Shown here piece after piece: positions 15,918-25,864 of a DNA stretch of 55,290 bases. Where the stretch lies: positions 1 to 55,290 of the forward strand of contig JAJDAF010000015.1 of the NCBI GenBank assembly GCA_029261995.1, read 5' to 3'. The notes beneath the pieces were generated by a model, which ran no database searches, was not told the origin of the DNA, and saw only the letters and a program-made list of their open reading frames with translations. This stretch comes from Candidatus Zhuqueibacterota bacterium. GTDB taxonomy: Bacteria > Zhuqueibacterota > Zhuqueibacteria > Oceanimicrobiales > Oceanimicrobiaceae. The position numbers and the translations under genes were made by a program. Numbering within the stretch: the first letter of the stretch is position 1; each line of letters begins with the position of its first letter.

Positions 15918-17279
15918 TCAAAGGTTGTACTTTTTAATTTTGTAACGCATGGTGCGCAGACTGATATCGAGTTTCTTAGCCGCCTCGGACTTATTGCCGC
16001 CAGCCTGCTCGATGGCGTCACCGAGCAGCAATCGCTCTGCAACTTCTATCTTGTCCTTGAAGGTCGGACCGCTGTTTTTCAGGAAGTCCAGGCCGGCAGG
16101 ACCGCGGTGGCGCTTCAAGATACCAAAGGGCAGATGTTCTACCAAAATTTCGCTGCCCTCCCCAAGAACGATGGCATTCTCCACCGCATTCTCCAGCTCG
16201 CGAACGTTGCCTGGCCAAGAATATTCCGCACAGAGTCGCAGGGCCTCGTCTGAAATGGTTGGTGCGGGGACCTTATTGGCGATACTGAATTTCCTGATGA
16301 AATGGTCCAGCAGCAGCGAGATATCATCCTTGCGGTCTCGCAGGGAGGGCATGACGATTGGAATGACATTAAGACGGTAATAAAGATCTTCGCGAAACTT
16401 GCCCTCATCGAGTGCTTTTTCAAGGTCACGATTTGTGGCGGCAATCACGCGGACATTGACGTCAACGGTTTCGGTACCGCCAAGGCGAGAAATCTTGCGC
16501 TCCTGCAAGACGCGCAGCAACTTCACCTGAACGCCTTCAGAGATATCGCCGATTTCATCGAGAAAAATAGTCCCCTCTTCCGCAAGCTCAAAACGGCCTT
16601 TCTTTTGCCGGTCCGCGCCGGTAAACGCACCTTTTTCGAATCCGAACAACTCGCTTTCAAGCAGAGTCTCTGGGAAGGAGGCGCAGCTTATCTCAACCAG
16701 AGGTCTGGCCGCACGCGGACTATTGTAGTGAATGGCCCGGGCCGCCAGTTCCTTGCCCGTCCCACTTTCACCTCGAATCAGCACGGTGGAACGTGTCTTG
16801 GCGACCTTGACGATGGTGCTGAAAATGCGCTCCATGGCCGCACTCTTGCCCACGATATTCTCAAAACTGTAAACAGAATGGACTTGCCGCTTAAGTTGAA
16901 TGTTCTCGCGCTGCAGATTCTGCTCGCCGATAGCTTTTTCCAGAATAACGAAAAGCTCGTCGAGGTCAAGCGGTTTGGTCAGATATTCGTAGACACCTTT
17001 TTTCATGGCTTCAACGGCGTCCTTGACGGAGCTGTAGGCGGTCATCACGATGGTTTTGAGTTCAGGCGTGATCGGCAGAGACCGTTCGTACAACTCCATT
17101 CCGGTCATGGAAGGCATCTTGAGATCGGTCAGCAAAATATCGAAGGCGTCGTTTTCCAGCAGCTTGAGCGCCTGCTGGCCACTCTCCGCAGCATCAACCT
17201 CGTAGCCCTCCTGCGTCAGGATTTCGACCAATCCGGAAAGTGTGTTGCGGTCATCTTCGACGATCAGGATTCTTGCCAT
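15918..17279 (-). CDS. NtrC-family sigma-54 response regulator
   Basis: A 453-residue regulator with three domains: receiver (1-120, acidic Asp9/Asp10, phosphoacceptor Asp52, Lys102), AAA+ domain (about 140-380, Walker A 'GESGTGKE' at 170-177, 'GAFTGA' at 217-222, 'DEIGDI') and a Fis-type helix-turn-helix ('[20 protein letters not shown]'). The GAFTGA loop shows it can contact sigma-54. It would be activated by phosphorylation; the kinase at 25865-27862 is a possible partner but not adjacent. It lies 8 bases after serA at the end of a long minus-strand run, and next to a sigma-54-type promoter for the lipoprotein-receptor pair, its most obvious target. Confidence 0.95.
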   Translation of the reverse strand: MARILIVEDDRNTLSGLVEILTQEGYEVDAAESGQQALKLLENDAFDILLTDLKMPSMTGMELYERSLPITPELKTIVMTAYSSVKDAVEAMKKGVYEYLTKPLDLDELFVILEKAIGEQNLQRENIQLKRQVHSVYSFENIVGKSAAMERIFSTIVKVAKTRSTVLIRGESGTGKELAARAIHYNSPRAARPLVEISCASFPETLLESELFGFEKGAFTGADRQKKGRFELAEEGTIFLDEIGDISEGVQVKLLRVLQERKISRLGGTETVDVNVRVIAATNRDLEKALDEGKFREDLYYRLNVIPIVMPSLRDRKDDISLLLDHFIRKFSIANKVPAPTISDEALRLCAEYSWPGNVRELENAVENAIVLGEGSEILVEHLPFGILKRHRGPAGLDFLKNSGPTFKDKIEVAERLLLGDAIEQAGGNKSEAAKKLDISLRTMRYKIKKYNL

Positions 17280-17287
17280 TGGGGAAC

Positions 17288-18244
17288 CTACTTGACTTCC
17301 GGGTTAACCAGGCAATTCACAGCCGCGCCACTGAGATAATCGGCCACGTTGTCCGCGATTTCTGTTGCGACTCGCGCCTGAGCATCCACTGTGCTGGCGC
17401 CGAGATGCGGAGTGGTGACGACGGCTGGATGGCCAATCAGCGGATTGTCCTTTGGTGGCTCGGCCTCAAACACATCCAGCGCAGCTCCCGCAACACGGCC
17501 CGACTCAATCGCGCGATGCAGTGCCGGTTCATCCACAACACCGCCGCGAGCGACATTTATGATGCTTATCCCAGGTTTGCATGCTGCAAATTGAGCATCT
17601 GAAATCAAATGGCGTGTCTGCTCATTGATGGGCAGGTGCAAAGTCACAAAGTCACAATTTGCAAGAATCGTATCGATGGTTTCCTGCCCCACGCCAAGCG
17701 TCTCGAAATCGGCGGCAGCGACCAGCGGGTCGAATGCCACAACCGTCATCCCGAAAGCTTGGGCGCGTTTGGCAACCTCGCGGCCAATCTGTCCCAGACC
17801 GATGATTCCCAAACGCTTGTCAAACAACTCAACACCCACAAAGGCGCTGCGCCGCCATTCCCCGGAAACCAAAGACATGTGAGCCGCCGGAATTCGGCGC
17901 GCCAGGGAAATCATCAGGGCGAAGGTGTGTTCTGCCGCGGAAATCGTATTTGCGCCCCGCGAATTCACCACGGCCACGCCTAACTCCGTGGCCCGCGGCA
18001 CATCGATGTTGTCTACGCCAGTACCTGCGCGCCCCACCACTTTTAGATTCCTTGCAACCGTCAGAAGTTCTGCGGTCACTTTCGTCGCGCTTCGGACAAT
18101 AAGACCCTGGCAATCTGCGATGCGGCCGGGCAAATCTCTGGCATCCAGGCCAGGTGCGTAGTCAACTTCGAATCCCTGCCCCCTTAGCCTGTCGGCACAG
18201 GTTTCCGCGACGGCATCTGAAATCAGAATTTTCTGTCGTTCCAT
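17288..18244 (-). CDS. serA: D-3-phosphoglycerate dehydrogenase-like enzyme
   Basis: A 318-residue D-2-hydroxyacid dehydrogenase, probably oxidising 3-phosphoglycerate in serine synthesis. It shows 'GRAGTGVDNIDVPRATELGV', the NAD fold 'LGIIGLGQIGREVAKRA', and the catalytic Arg, Glu and His contexts 'NVARGGVVDE', 'ALDVFEAEPP' and 'TPHLGAST'. It is the short form without a C-terminal ACT domain, so it may lack serine feedback control. It starts 3 bases after the class V aminotransferase, whose family can perform the next step, which supports a serine-pathway pair. Glyoxylate or hydroxypyruvate reduction is the main alternative. Confidence 0.88.
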   Translation of the reverse strand: MERQKILISDAVAETCADRLRGQGFEVDYAPGLDARDLPGRIADCQGLIVRSATKVTAELLTVARNLKVVGRAGTGVDNIDVPRATELGVAVVNSRGANTISAAEHTFALMISLARRIPAAHMSLVSGEWRRSAFVGVELFDKRLGIIGLGQIGREVAKRAQAFGMTVVAFDPLVAAADFETLGVGQETIDTILANCDFVTLHLPINEQTRHLISDAQFAACKPGISIINVARGGVVDEPALHRAIESGRVAGAALDVFEAEPPKDNPLIGHPAVVTTPHLGASTVDAQARVATEIADNVADYLSGAAVNCLVNPEVK

Positions 18245-18247
18245 GAT

Positions 18248-19387
18248 CTACTCTCTCTCCATGAACACTTTTTGCACGGCGCGTACTCCCGCCCCGTGTT
18301 CGAACGGCCAATCGAAATCGCGCAAAGTCAGCTCGAGCGCGCCGGCCATCGCCACCATATCGAGAGCGTCGTAATAACCCATGTGAGCGATGCGAAAGAT
18401 GCGCCCCTTGAGTTGTGATTGGCCACCGGCGACGGTGATGCCATACTCTTTTCTGAGATGCGCTGTAAACTTCAAACCATCGATGCTTTCGGGAATTGTC
18501 ACGGCGGTCAATGAGTCTGACGGAGACCGCGCAAACAATTCCAGTCCGCAGGCCAGAGCGCCCTGGCGTGTCGCATGCGCGAGCCTGGCGTACGTCTGCC
18601 ACATGGTTTCCAACCCTTCTTCCCGAATCATCCGCAACGCCTCGCGCAACCCCATGAAAAGCGTGATCGCCGGCGTCCAGGCAGTCGCTGAGTTGAGTTG
18701 CGCCTTTTTTTCTTTCTTGAGATCAAAATAGAACTTCGGCAGGTCGGAAGACTCAACGCGGTCCCAGGCGCGTTTGCTCAACGCCACCACCGCTAGCCCA
18801 GGCGGAATCATCAGCCCCTTTTGAGAACCGGTGACAGCGACATCAATGCCCCACTCATCCATCTTGAATGGCAGAACGCCTGCTGAGGTAATCGAGTCAA
18901 CCACGAGAATGGCATCGGAATGCTCATTGACGATGGCGGCGATTTCCTTGATGTCGGCTGCAACGCCAGTCGAGGTTTCGCTGTGCGTCAAAAACACTGC
19001 ACGTGCGTCCGGGTGTGCTCGTAAAAACTCCTGAATGGCTTCAGGCGGTACGGCATCCCCCCAAGTCACATCGATGGTATGAGTTTCGGCCCCGAACGCA
19101 CGACACATTTCTCCCCAACGCTCGCCAAATTTACCACCGCTAACAGTCAGGACTTTGTCATTTTTGCAGAGCAGATTGACGACACAGGCTTCCATGGCGC
19201 CGCTACCGGAAGAGGTCAGGGTCAGCACGTCGCCCGACGTTTGAAAGAAGTATCGTAAGTCTTCGACCACTTCCTCAAACATTTGTTTGAAGCTCGCGCC
19301 ACGGTGATGGACCATCGGGTTTGACATGGCAACCTGCACTCGCTCCGGTATCTGAGTCGGACCCGGAGTGAACAATCTTTCTCGCAT
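18248..19387 (-). CDS. Class V aminotransferase (serine-pyruvate/alanine-glyoxylate type)
   Basis: A PLP-dependent aminotransferase of 379 residues. The family opening 'LFTPGPTQIPERVQVAMSNP' and 'HHRGASFKQMF' are clear; the PLP lysine is in 'VTGSQKGLMIPPG', and the aspartate in 'LVVDSITSAGV'. Relatives transfer amino groups between serine, alanine and pyruvate or glyoxylate, and in some lineages act in phosphorylated serine synthesis. The ATG at 19387 is used because it has GGAG just upstream and fits the family start; 28 further codons upstream overlap engB and look non-coding. It lies between engB and serA with gaps of 4 and 3 bases, so the three genes are co-transcribed. Confidence 0.9.
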   Translation of the reverse strand: MRERLFTPGPTQIPERVQVAMSNPMVHHRGASFKQMFEEVVEDLRYFFQTSGDVLTLTSSGSGAMEACVVNLLCKNDKVLTVSGGKFGERWGEMCRAFGAETHTIDVTWGDAVPPEAIQEFLRAHPDARAVFLTHSETSTGVAADIKEIAAIVNEHSDAILVVDSITSAGVLPFKMDEWGIDVAVTGSQKGLMIPPGLAVVALSKRAWDRVESSDLPKFYFDLKKEKKAQLNSATAWTPAITLFMGLREALRMIREEGLETMWQTYARLAHATRQGALACGLELFARSPSDSLTAVTIPESIDGLKFTAHLRKEYGITVAGGQSQLKGRIFRIAHMGYYDALDMVAMAGALELTLRDFDWPFEHGAGVRAVQKVFMERE

Positions 19388-19391
19388 CAAC

Positions 19392-19976
19392 CTACTCCAA
19401 CAATTGTGTGATTCGACTCTGCAACTCTCTTTTACCAGTCCCTTTGACCGAAGAGAACAGGATGATTTCATTGGTTACGAGTGACCCCAGCCGCTCTGTC
19501 CACTTTTTCCTGCTTGTCGCGAGGGCTGACTTTGACACCTTATCTGCCTTGGTTGCAACCAGAACGACTTCAGTCTTCAGGCCATTGAGCCACTCGAGAA
19601 GCTGCAGATCGAGGTCGGTGGGTCCAATGCGACAATCTATAATCGAAACAACGGCTCGCAGATTGGGTGACTCAGTGATGTAGCTCTCGATGAGTTTGCG
19701 CCAGCGTCCGCGCTCTGCGCGTGACACCTTCGCGTAACCGTAGCCCGGCAAATCGACAAAGTGATAGCGATCATTGATTTTGAAATAATTGAGCTGGCGG
19801 GTTTTGCCCGGAGTTGAACTGGTCTTAACCAGTTTCTTGCGAGTCAGCAGGCAATTTATCAGGCTGGATTTACCAACATTCGATCGGCCGGCAAACGCGA
19901 TTTCGCCGAGATCCCCTTTGGGTATTTCTTCTACATTGACAACACTCTTGACGAACTCGACGGACTGGATTTTCAA
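19392..19976 (-). CDS. engB: Ribosome biogenesis GTPase EngB (YsxC/YihA)
   Basis: A 194-residue GTPase needed for late assembly of the large ribosomal subunit. G1 is 'GRSNVGKSSL', G3 'DLPGYGYAKVS', and G4 'ATKADKVSKS'. The N-terminus 'VKSVVNVEEIPKGDLGEIAF' is typical. The start overlaps the lon stop codon (ATGA), a lon-engB order that is common in bacteria. The length is normal and nothing is unusual. Confidence 0.96.
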   Translation of the reverse strand: MKIQSVEFVKSVVNVEEIPKGDLGEIAFAGRSNVGKSSLINCLLTRKKLVKTSSTPGKTRQLNYFKINDRYHFVDLPGYGYAKVSRAERGRWRKLIESYITESPNLRAVVSIIDCRIGPTDLDLQLLEWLNGLKTEVVLVATKADKVSKSALATSRKKWTERLGSLVTNEIILFSSVKGTGKRELQSRITQLLE

Positions 19977-22312
19977 GCAAAAGCCTCTCGCAAGACGTCC
20001 TCCATCCTGCTGACGGGAAGAATCTTGAGCCCCTTTAGTACCTGCTCGTTGATTTCGCTTAACTCCCGCTCATTTTCGTCGGGAATGATGACCGTCGCGA
20101 CGCCAAACCGCTTCGCAGCGAGTAGTTTTTCATTCAAGCCGCCAATGGGCAGCACATTGCCTCGTAGTGTAATTTCCCCGGTCATGGCGAGATTCTTCCT
20201 GACTCGCTTGCCGGTAAGCGCCGAAATCAATGCCACGGCGATGGTGATGCCGGCGGATGGCCCATCTTTTGGCGTAGCACCCTCGGGAACGTGAACGTGA
20301 ATATCCTTGTCACTCCAGAATTTTCCGAGAATGCCCAGGTCGTCGGCGTTGGTGCGCGCATAAGAAAGCGCAGCTCTGGCGGACTCCTTCATGACATCGC
20401 CGAGCGTGCCGGTCAGTGACAGTTTGCCTTTGCCCTCCATGAGATTGACTTCAATCTGGAGAATGTCACCACCGTACTGCGTCCAGGCGAGCCCAAGGGC
20501 CGCGCCGGCCATATTGCCATGATCAAGTTTGCGCTCGGGAAACTTGGCAATACCGAGGTACTTCGTTAGATTCTCTTTTGAAATGGTCACCACTTCTGCC
20601 TTGCCGCTCGCCACAATCTCTTTTGCGACCTTCCTGCACACGGCCGCCATCTCTCTCTCCAGGTTCCTGACACCGGCCTCGCGGGTGTACTCGCGAATAA
20701 CACGGACAATCGCGGACTTCAGAAACTTCAATTTGCTTTTTTTGAGGCCATGTCCCTTCAGCAGTTTCGGGAGTAGAAAATGCGTCGCGATTTCAACCTT
20801 GTCGTGCTCCAGGTAGCCGGGCAGGTTGATCACCTCCATGCGATCCCTCAAAGGTTCCGGGATCTGGTTTTCAACATTGGCGGTGGTGATGAAGAGTACT
20901 TTGGAGAGGTCGTAATCCACCTCCAAATAGTGGTCATTGAACGCCTTGTTCTGCTCCGGGTCAAGCACTTCCAGCAAAGCTGACGAAGGGTCGCCACGGA
21001 AATCCATGCTCATTTTATCCACCTCGTCGAGCAGGAAAACGGGATTCACTGTCTTGGCCTTCTTCAGGCTCTGCATGATTTTTCCGGGCATGGAACCGAT
21101 GTACGTGCGCCGGTGGCCGCGAATCTCTGCTTCATCGCGCACGCCGCCCAGAGAAACCCGTGCGAAATTACGGCCCATAGCGCGAGCGACGGACCGGCCC
21201 AGAGAGGTCTTGCCTACCCCGGGAGGGCCAACGAAGCAAATAATCGGCCCCTTGATATTCTTGGAAAGCTTCAGAACCGCGAGATGCTCCAGAATTCGCT
21301 CTTTGGGCTTTCTCAACCCAAAATGGTCGTCATCGAGTATCTTCGATGCTGCTTCGATATCGAGATTGTCTTTTGTCTTTTTGAACCAAGGCACAGCCAC
21401 CAGCCAGTCGAGATAGTTTCGGATGACCGTTGCCTCAGGCGAGAACGGCGGCGTTTGCCGCAACTTGTCGAGTTCTTCCAGGGCGCGTTCATTCGATTCT
21501 TCGGGCATCTTGGCCTTGCGAACTCGCTCGCTCAGGAAAGAGAATTCACCATTGAGTTCTCCTTCCTCGCCAAGTTCATCCTGAATCGCCCGCATCTGCT
21601 CCTGCAGGTACATGTGTTTTTGCGAACGATTGATTTGGCCCCGGACGCGGTCTTCCAAATCACGTTCCAGCTCAAGGATTTCCATCTCTCCCTCGAGCAT
21701 TTTGATCAAATCCATTAACTGCTTTTCGACGGATTTGATTTCCAGCAGTTTCTGCTTTGTTGTGACGTCACTCTGCAAATGGGAGCAAATCATGTCGGTA
21801 AAGCGTTGCGGCTCCTGGATGCGGTCGATGGTCAGCATCACCTCGTCTGGCAAGTTGCGATGTAACTGCACGTAGCGTTTGAACAGGCCACTGACTCGCC
21901 TTACCTTCGCCTTGATCACCGGCGTGCTGCGCTCGGTTTCGGCCAGCACGTCAATCTGTGCCTGAAAGTGGTCTTCTACCGACAGGAAACGCTTGATGCG
22001 GCCGCGCACAAGGCCCTCGATGAGCACTTTCATCAAGCCATTGGGAAGCTTCAGCACTTGCAGGACACGGGCAACGACGCCAACGCGATACAAATCACGG
22101 CTCGCTGGATCTTCAATGGTCACGTTCTTCTGTGCCGTCAGAAAGACCATTTTGTCGAGCAGCATGGATTCTTCGATGGCTTTCAGGGAGGCTGCTCTGC
22201 CGATCAACAGGGGATAAATCATGTAGGGAAAGACCACAACTTCCTTCAGCGGGAGAATTGGCAGTCGATTGTTGATTTCTATGACTTTGCCGTCACGAGT
22301 CACTTTTTGCAT
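19973..22312 (-). CDS. lon: ATP-dependent protease Lon
   Basis: A 779-residue Lon (LonA type) that degrades damaged and regulatory proteins. It has the N-terminal substrate domain ('LPILPLKEVVVFPYMIYPLL'), a coiled coil, an AAA+ domain with Walker A 'GPPGVGKTSLGRS' and Walker B 'VFLLDEVDKM', and the S16 protease with the Ser-Lys pair Ser686 ('KDGPSAGI') and Lys729 ('GGLNEKLLAAKR'). All key residues are present and the length is standard. It follows clpX after 89 bases and overlaps engB. Confidence 0.97.
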   Translation of the reverse strand: MQKVTRDGKVIEINNRLPILPLKEVVVFPYMIYPLLIGRAASLKAIEESMLLDKMVFLTAQKNVTIEDPASRDLYRVGVVARVLQVLKLPNGLMKVLIEGLVRGRIKRFLSVEDHFQAQIDVLAETERSTPVIKAKVRRVSGLFKRYVQLHRNLPDEVMLTIDRIQEPQRFTDMICSHLQSDVTTKQKLLEIKSVEKQLMDLIKMLEGEMEILELERDLEDRVRGQINRSQKHMYLQEQMRAIQDELGEEGELNGEFSFLSERVRKAKMPEESNERALEELDKLRQTPPFSPEATVIRNYLDWLVAVPWFKKTKDNLDIEAASKILDDDHFGLRKPKERILEHLAVLKLSKNIKGPIICFVGPPGVGKTSLGRSVARAMGRNFARVSLGGVRDEAEIRGHRRTYIGSMPGKIMQSLKKAKTVNPVFLLDEVDKMSMDFRGDPSSALLEVLDPEQNKAFNDHYLEVDYDLSKVLFITTANVENQIPEPLRDRMEVINLPGYLEHDKVEIATHFLLPKLLKGHGLKKSKLKFLKSAIVRVIREYTREAGVRNLEREMAAVCRKVAKEIVASGKAEVVTISKENLTKYLGIAKFPERKLDHGNMAGAALGLAWTQYGGDILQIEVNLMEGKGKLSLTGTLGDVMKESARAALSYARTNADDLGILGKFWSDKDIHVHVPEGATPKDGPSAGITIAVALISALTGKRVRKNLAMTGEITLRGNVLPIGGLNEKLLAAKRFGVATVIIPDENERELSEINEQVLKGLKILPVSRMEDVLREAFA

Positions 22313-22334
22313 AATAGTCTCTATTTGTCTAAAT

Positions 22335-22372
22335 AAAAAAATCCCCCACAGGAAACGCCGAGGAAGATTTCA
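22335..22372 (-). terminator. Possible weak terminator between clpX and lon
   Basis: On the minus strand a G/U-rich imperfect hairpin (ATCTTCCTC...GTGGGGGAT) is followed by seven T and then ATTT. The stem needs several G-U pairs and one mismatch, so it would be a leaky attenuator at best. It sits in the 89-base gap between clpX and lon. Confidence 0.3.
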
Positions 22373-22401
22373 AGTCGATGGTTCGTTGTTTGCGAGACCC
22401 A

Positions 22402-23649
22402 TCAGGCGCTTTTCTTAACCTCCCTGTAGGCAAACACGGGATCGCCTTTCTTCCTGACGTAATCGCGGGTGATGGTGCATTGTTCTACATCTTGGCGTGA
22501 TGGGATTTCATACATCAACTCCATCATGACTTCCTCGAAGATGGCGCGCAGTGCGCGCGCTCCGGTACGTCTGGCCCTGGCGAGCTTGACAATCTCTTGC
22601 AACGCGCCGGGCTCAAACTCCAGATTGACATTGTCCATTTCGAGCAGCCGCGAGTACTGTTTTGTCAACGCGTTTTTGGGATTCAACAAGATCTGCAGCA
22701 AGGCTTCTTCATCAAGTTCTTCAAGCGCAGTCACGACCGGCAAGCGGCCGATCAACTCGGGAATCAATCCATACTGGAGAAGGTCCTCGGGCTCGACCTT
22801 GAGCAGCAGGTCGGGGGTTTTCTCGTCCACCGTCTTCTGTACTTTTGAGCCGAAACCGATATTTTTCTTGCCGAGGCGGGTGCTAATGATCTTGTTCAGG
22901 CCGACGAACGCGCCACCACAAATAAACAGAATGTTCTTGGTATCGATGTTGATCAAGTTCTGCTCGGGATGCTTTCTGCCACCCTTTGGCGGCACGGCAG
23001 CTTGTGTGCCTTCCAGCAGTTTGAGCAGAGCCTGCTGGACGCCTTCGCCTGAGACATCGCGGGTGATGGACGGGTTGCCGTCCTTACGCGTAATCTTGTC
23101 TATCTCGTCGATGTAGACAATACCACGCTCCGCTTGCTCAACGTCGTAATCGGCGGCCTGCAAAAGCCGAACGAGAATATTCTCGACATCTTCGCCAACG
23201 TAGCCGGCCTCCGTCAGAGTTGTGGCATCTGCAATTGTGAAAGGAACATGCAGGAATTTTGCGAGCGTTTGAGCCAGCAGAGTTTTGCCTGTGCCGGTCG
23301 GGCCGATGAGTAGAATATTGCTTTTATCAAGCTCGACATCATCAAACGCGTCGTAGGATTTGATGCGCTTGTAGTGGTTGTAAACGGCCACTGCGAGACT
23401 TTTCTTGGCCACACTTTGGCCAACGACATAATCGTCGAGCGCCGTCTTGATATCGACAGGAAGCAGGTCGGCGCTTTGAAAAGTCTTACCGCGCCGCACA
23501 AAATCTTCTTTGATGATGTCGCTGGCGCTCTTGACACATTCATTGCAAATATAAACGTCCGGGCCAGTGACAATGCACTCGACCTGATTCGAGTTCTTGC
23601 TGCAGAACGAGCAAACGTAGAGCCGCTCTTTGTTTTCTTTCTCGGCCAA
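22402..23649 (-). CDS. clpX: ATP-dependent Clp protease ATP-binding subunit ClpX
   Basis: A 415-residue unfoldase that feeds substrates to ClpP. The N-terminal zinc domain has four Cys ('[13 protein letters not shown]', 'YICNECV'). The AAA+ domain has Walker A '[12 protein letters not shown]', Walker B '[10 protein letters not shown]' and sensor regions, and the ClpP-docking loop appears as 'NIGFGSKV' (the usual IGF tripeptide is present). The start codon is TTG, with AGGAGA ten bases upstream. It follows clpP by 14 bases. Confidence 0.97.
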   Translation of the reverse strand: MAEKENKERLYVCSFCSKNSNQVECIVTGPDVYICNECVKSASDIIKEDFVRRGKTFQSADLLPVDIKTALDDYVVGQSVAKKSLAVAVYNHYKRIKSYDAFDDVELDKSNILLIGPTGTGKTLLAQTLAKFLHVPFTIADATTLTEAGYVGEDVENILVRLLQAADYDVEQAERGIVYIDEIDKITRKDGNPSITRDVSGEGVQQALLKLLEGTQAAVPPKGGRKHPEQNLINIDTKNILFICGGAFVGLNKIISTRLGKKNIGFGSKVQKTVDEKTPDLLLKVEPEDLLQYGLIPELIGRLPVVTALEELDEEALLQILLNPKNALTKQYSRLLEMDNVNLEFEPGALQEIVKLARARRTGARALRAIFEEVMMELMYEIPSRQDVEQCTITRDYVRKKGDPVFAYREVKKSA

Positions 23650-23663
23650 GCTGGGCGAATCTC

Positions 23664-24284
23664 CTATTTGGCGGCTTTGCGCCTGCTCTTCTTGCTCATC
23701 AAACCTTTGCGGTCGATGACGTCGTCGATAATGCCATACTTCTTGGCATCTTCGGCCGACATAAAAAAGTTTCGGTCGGTGTCTTTGGCGATTGTTTCGA
23801 TGGTCTGACCGGTGTGGTAAGCCAATACCTCGTTCAGCCGCTCACGGATATAGAGAATTTCCCGCGACTGAATTTCGATATCAGAGGCTTGCCCCTGGGC
23901 TCCTCCGAGCGGCTGGTGAATCATGACTCGGGCATGCGGCAGGGCGTAGCGTTTGCCCGGTGCACCCGCAGCCAAAAGGACTGCGCCCATGCTCGAGGCC
24001 TGTCCCATACAAAATGTCACGACATCCGGTTTCACGTGTTGCATGGTATCGTAGATGGCCAGGCCCGCCGTCACATATCCGCCAGGAGAATTGATGTACA
24101 TCGAAATATCTTTGTCCGGATCTTCGCTTTCCAGGAACAGCAACTGCGCGATCGCCAGGCTGGCAACGGTATCATCAATGCCGGAACCGACAAACACGAT
24201 ACGGTCTTTCAGCAAACGGGAAAATATGTCGTAGGCGCGCTCGCCACGTCCTGTTTGTTCAACAACAACTGGTACAAGTCCCAT
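23664..24284 (-). CDS. clpP: ATP-dependent Clp protease proteolytic subunit ClpP
   Basis: A 206-residue ClpP. The catalytic Ser98 lies in 'GQASSMGA' and His123 in 'MIHQPLGG'. The third triad position, Asp in most ClpP proteins ('DTDRD' or similar), is Asn172 here ('[17 protein letters not shown]'), assuming the ungapped alignment to E. coli ClpP that the rest of the region supports. An Asn in this place is known in Listeria ClpP1, so activity may be conditional. The ATG at 24284 is preferred; a TTG three codons upstream is very close to the AAGGAAAG site. It lies between tig and clpX in the classical tig-clpP-clpX-lon order. Confidence 0.96.
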   Translation of the reverse strand: MGLVPVVVEQTGRGERAYDIFSRLLKDRIVFVGSGIDDTVASLAIAQLLFLESEDPDKDISMYINSPGGYVTAGLAIYDTMQHVKPDVVTFCMGQASSMGAVLLAAGAPGKRYALPHARVMIHQPLGGAQGQASDIEIQSREILYIRERLNEVLAYHTGQTIETIAKDTDRNFFMSAEDAKKYGIIDDVIDRKGLMSKKSRRKAAK

Positions 24285-24335
24285 AACTGTCAACTCTTTC
24301 CTTAAGTTACGTTACGTAATTGTGCGCCACAATAC

Positions 24336-25628
24336 TCAAAATGCCAGTTTTCCGGCCTTTTCCAAGTCTTTGCGGGTGAGCTTCTTCTCTTTCACTTTCG
24401 CCCGCTCCTGCAGGAAGTCAAGGGTTTTCCCCTCGAGAACATCGTCATCAAACCGGCTTTGCGCCTGCTTCCCTCTCAGCGACTTCTTGATTTCCTTCTC
24501 ATCAACACCCTGCTGCTCCGCCAGGCGGGCAATCATTTGGTTCTTATCATCATCGTTGATGGAAATAGATTCCAGTTCCAGCAGTCGATCCTTGGCAAGT
24601 TGCCATTTCAAGGTCCAAACAGCGGAAGGCCGGTATTCGGTTCGAATTGCATCTTCGTCGAAGGGCCTGCTCGTGTCTTTGCGAGCGCCTTCGACAATGG
24701 CGTCGAGATAGTTGGTCACCATCGATTCCGGCAACTCGAACTCATTCTTCTTCAGCAATTCATCTATCAGCCGGTTTCTCAGGCCCCGGTTGGCATTGAA
24801 ATCAGAACGATTAACCAGCCGGGTGCGAATGTCATCCTGCAGATCTTTAAGGGTCTCGAATCCGCCGATGTCCTTAGCCAATTCATCGTCCAATACCGGC
24901 AATTGCTTGGATTTTATTTCCTTAACATCAGCGCTATAGTAGACGCGCTCCTGCTTGTTGCCTTTTTCATCGTAACTGTCCAACTCCACCCGTCGCGTCT
25001 CACCGGCTTTGACTCCGACCAACTGTTGGGTCATCTCCGCGCTTTGTTCGCGATTGCTCAACTCAATCAAGCGGTCATCGAATTTCTTGCCGATGATTGG
25101 CACACCTGAGGCATCGACTTGTTGAAAGTCCACGACTATGAAATGGCCCTCGGCCGCGGCGCCCTCTACCGGCTCCATCGTTGCCATGCGCTCGCGATAT
25201 TCTTCCAGCGCCTGCTCGACATCCTTGTCATCGACCTGGTAGGTTTCGCGCTCGACCGACAAGCCGGTGTAGTTCTTCAACTCAATCTCGGGAACGACCT
25301 CAACCACAGCCTTGAAGTGCAGGCCGTTCTCCGGGGAATAATCAACATCTTCAAGCTTGGCAGGCGCAACAGGCCGCAGCCCTTCCTTAATACGAACTTC
25401 TTGAAAAACGCTTTGTACCACATCGTCGATTGTCTCGCCTTTGATGGCGTCACCGTAAAGCTGCTTGACTAGGCCCATCGGAACCTTGCCTTTTCGAAAA
25501 CCTTCTAGCTTGATGTTTTTCTTGTACTTTTGGTAGGCTTTATCGAAATGTGGGGTAAGCTCGGATTCAGGGACATCAACTTCGACTACTCTCTCGAAAT
25601 TGCCCTGTCTGGTTATTTTTGCGTCCAA
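24336..25628 (-). CDS. tig: Trigger factor, ribosome-bound chaperone
   Basis: A 430-residue chaperone that binds nascent chains at the ribosome exit. The N-terminal ribosome-binding domain is recognisable ('NIKLEGFRKGKVPMGLVKQL' contains the family signature), followed by a FKBP-like segment ('GHFIVVDFQQVDASG', about 160-250) and a long helical C-terminal domain ending 'LTRKDLEKAGKLAF'. The start codon is probably TTG at 25628, which gives the standard N-terminus; no ATG is available nearby. It is the first protein gene of the tig-clpP-clpX-lon run and lies 40 bases after the tRNA-Leu gene. Confidence 0.95.
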   Translation of the reverse strand: MDAKITRQGNFERVVEVDVPESELTPHFDKAYQKYKKNIKLEGFRKGKVPMGLVKQLYGDAIKGETIDDVVQSVFQEVRIKEGLRPVAPAKLEDVDYSPENGLHFKAVVEVVPEIELKNYTGLSVERETYQVDDKDVEQALEEYRERMATMEPVEGAAAEGHFIVVDFQQVDASGVPIIGKKFDDRLIELSNREQSAEMTQQLVGVKAGETRRVELDSYDEKGNKQERVYYSADVKEIKSKQLPVLDDELAKDIGGFETLKDLQDDIRTRLVNRSDFNANRGLRNRLIDELLKKNEFELPESMVTNYLDAIVEGARKDTSRPFDEDAIRTEYRPSAVWTLKWQLAKDRLLELESISINDDDKNQMIARLAEQQGVDEKEIKKSLRGKQAQSRFDDDVLEGKTLDFLQERAKVKEKKLTRKDLEKAGKLAF

Positions 25629-25668
25629 TTCCCTCTTTCTGGGTTTGTTCGAATGTCTAAATTAAAAG

Positions 25669-25751
25669 TGCGAGAGGAGGGACTCGAACCCACACGAGCA
25701 AAGCTCACTAGATCCTAAATCTAGCGCGTCTGCCAATTCCGCCACTCTCGC
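25669..25751 (-). tRNA. tRNA-Leu (anticodon UAG)
   Basis: The minus strand folds as a class II tRNA: acceptor GCGAGAG / CTCTCGC, D arm with GGCAGAC, anticodon stem CTAGA / TCTAG around loop TTTAGGA (anticodon TAG), a long variable arm (GAGC TTT GCTC) and T arm with GGGTTCGAGTCCC. The T stem has one U-U mismatch. The 3' CCA is not encoded. The long variable arm and UAG anticodon together identify leucine. Confidence 0.95.
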
Positions 25752-25864
25752 ATTCGGGCAGGAATATAGAGAATTCCTGAGTGAATGTCAATATCTATGT
25801 GCCTGAAGTACGGCCTTCCGCCAAGCAGTAATTTGTGGCTAGAACTGCAGAAGGACCGAGTGAG

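Noticed and set aside
16302-17339. 345-codon open frame on the plus strand
   Set aside because: It is fully antisense to the NtrC-type regulator, which has unmistakable domains; the translation has no recognisable motif.
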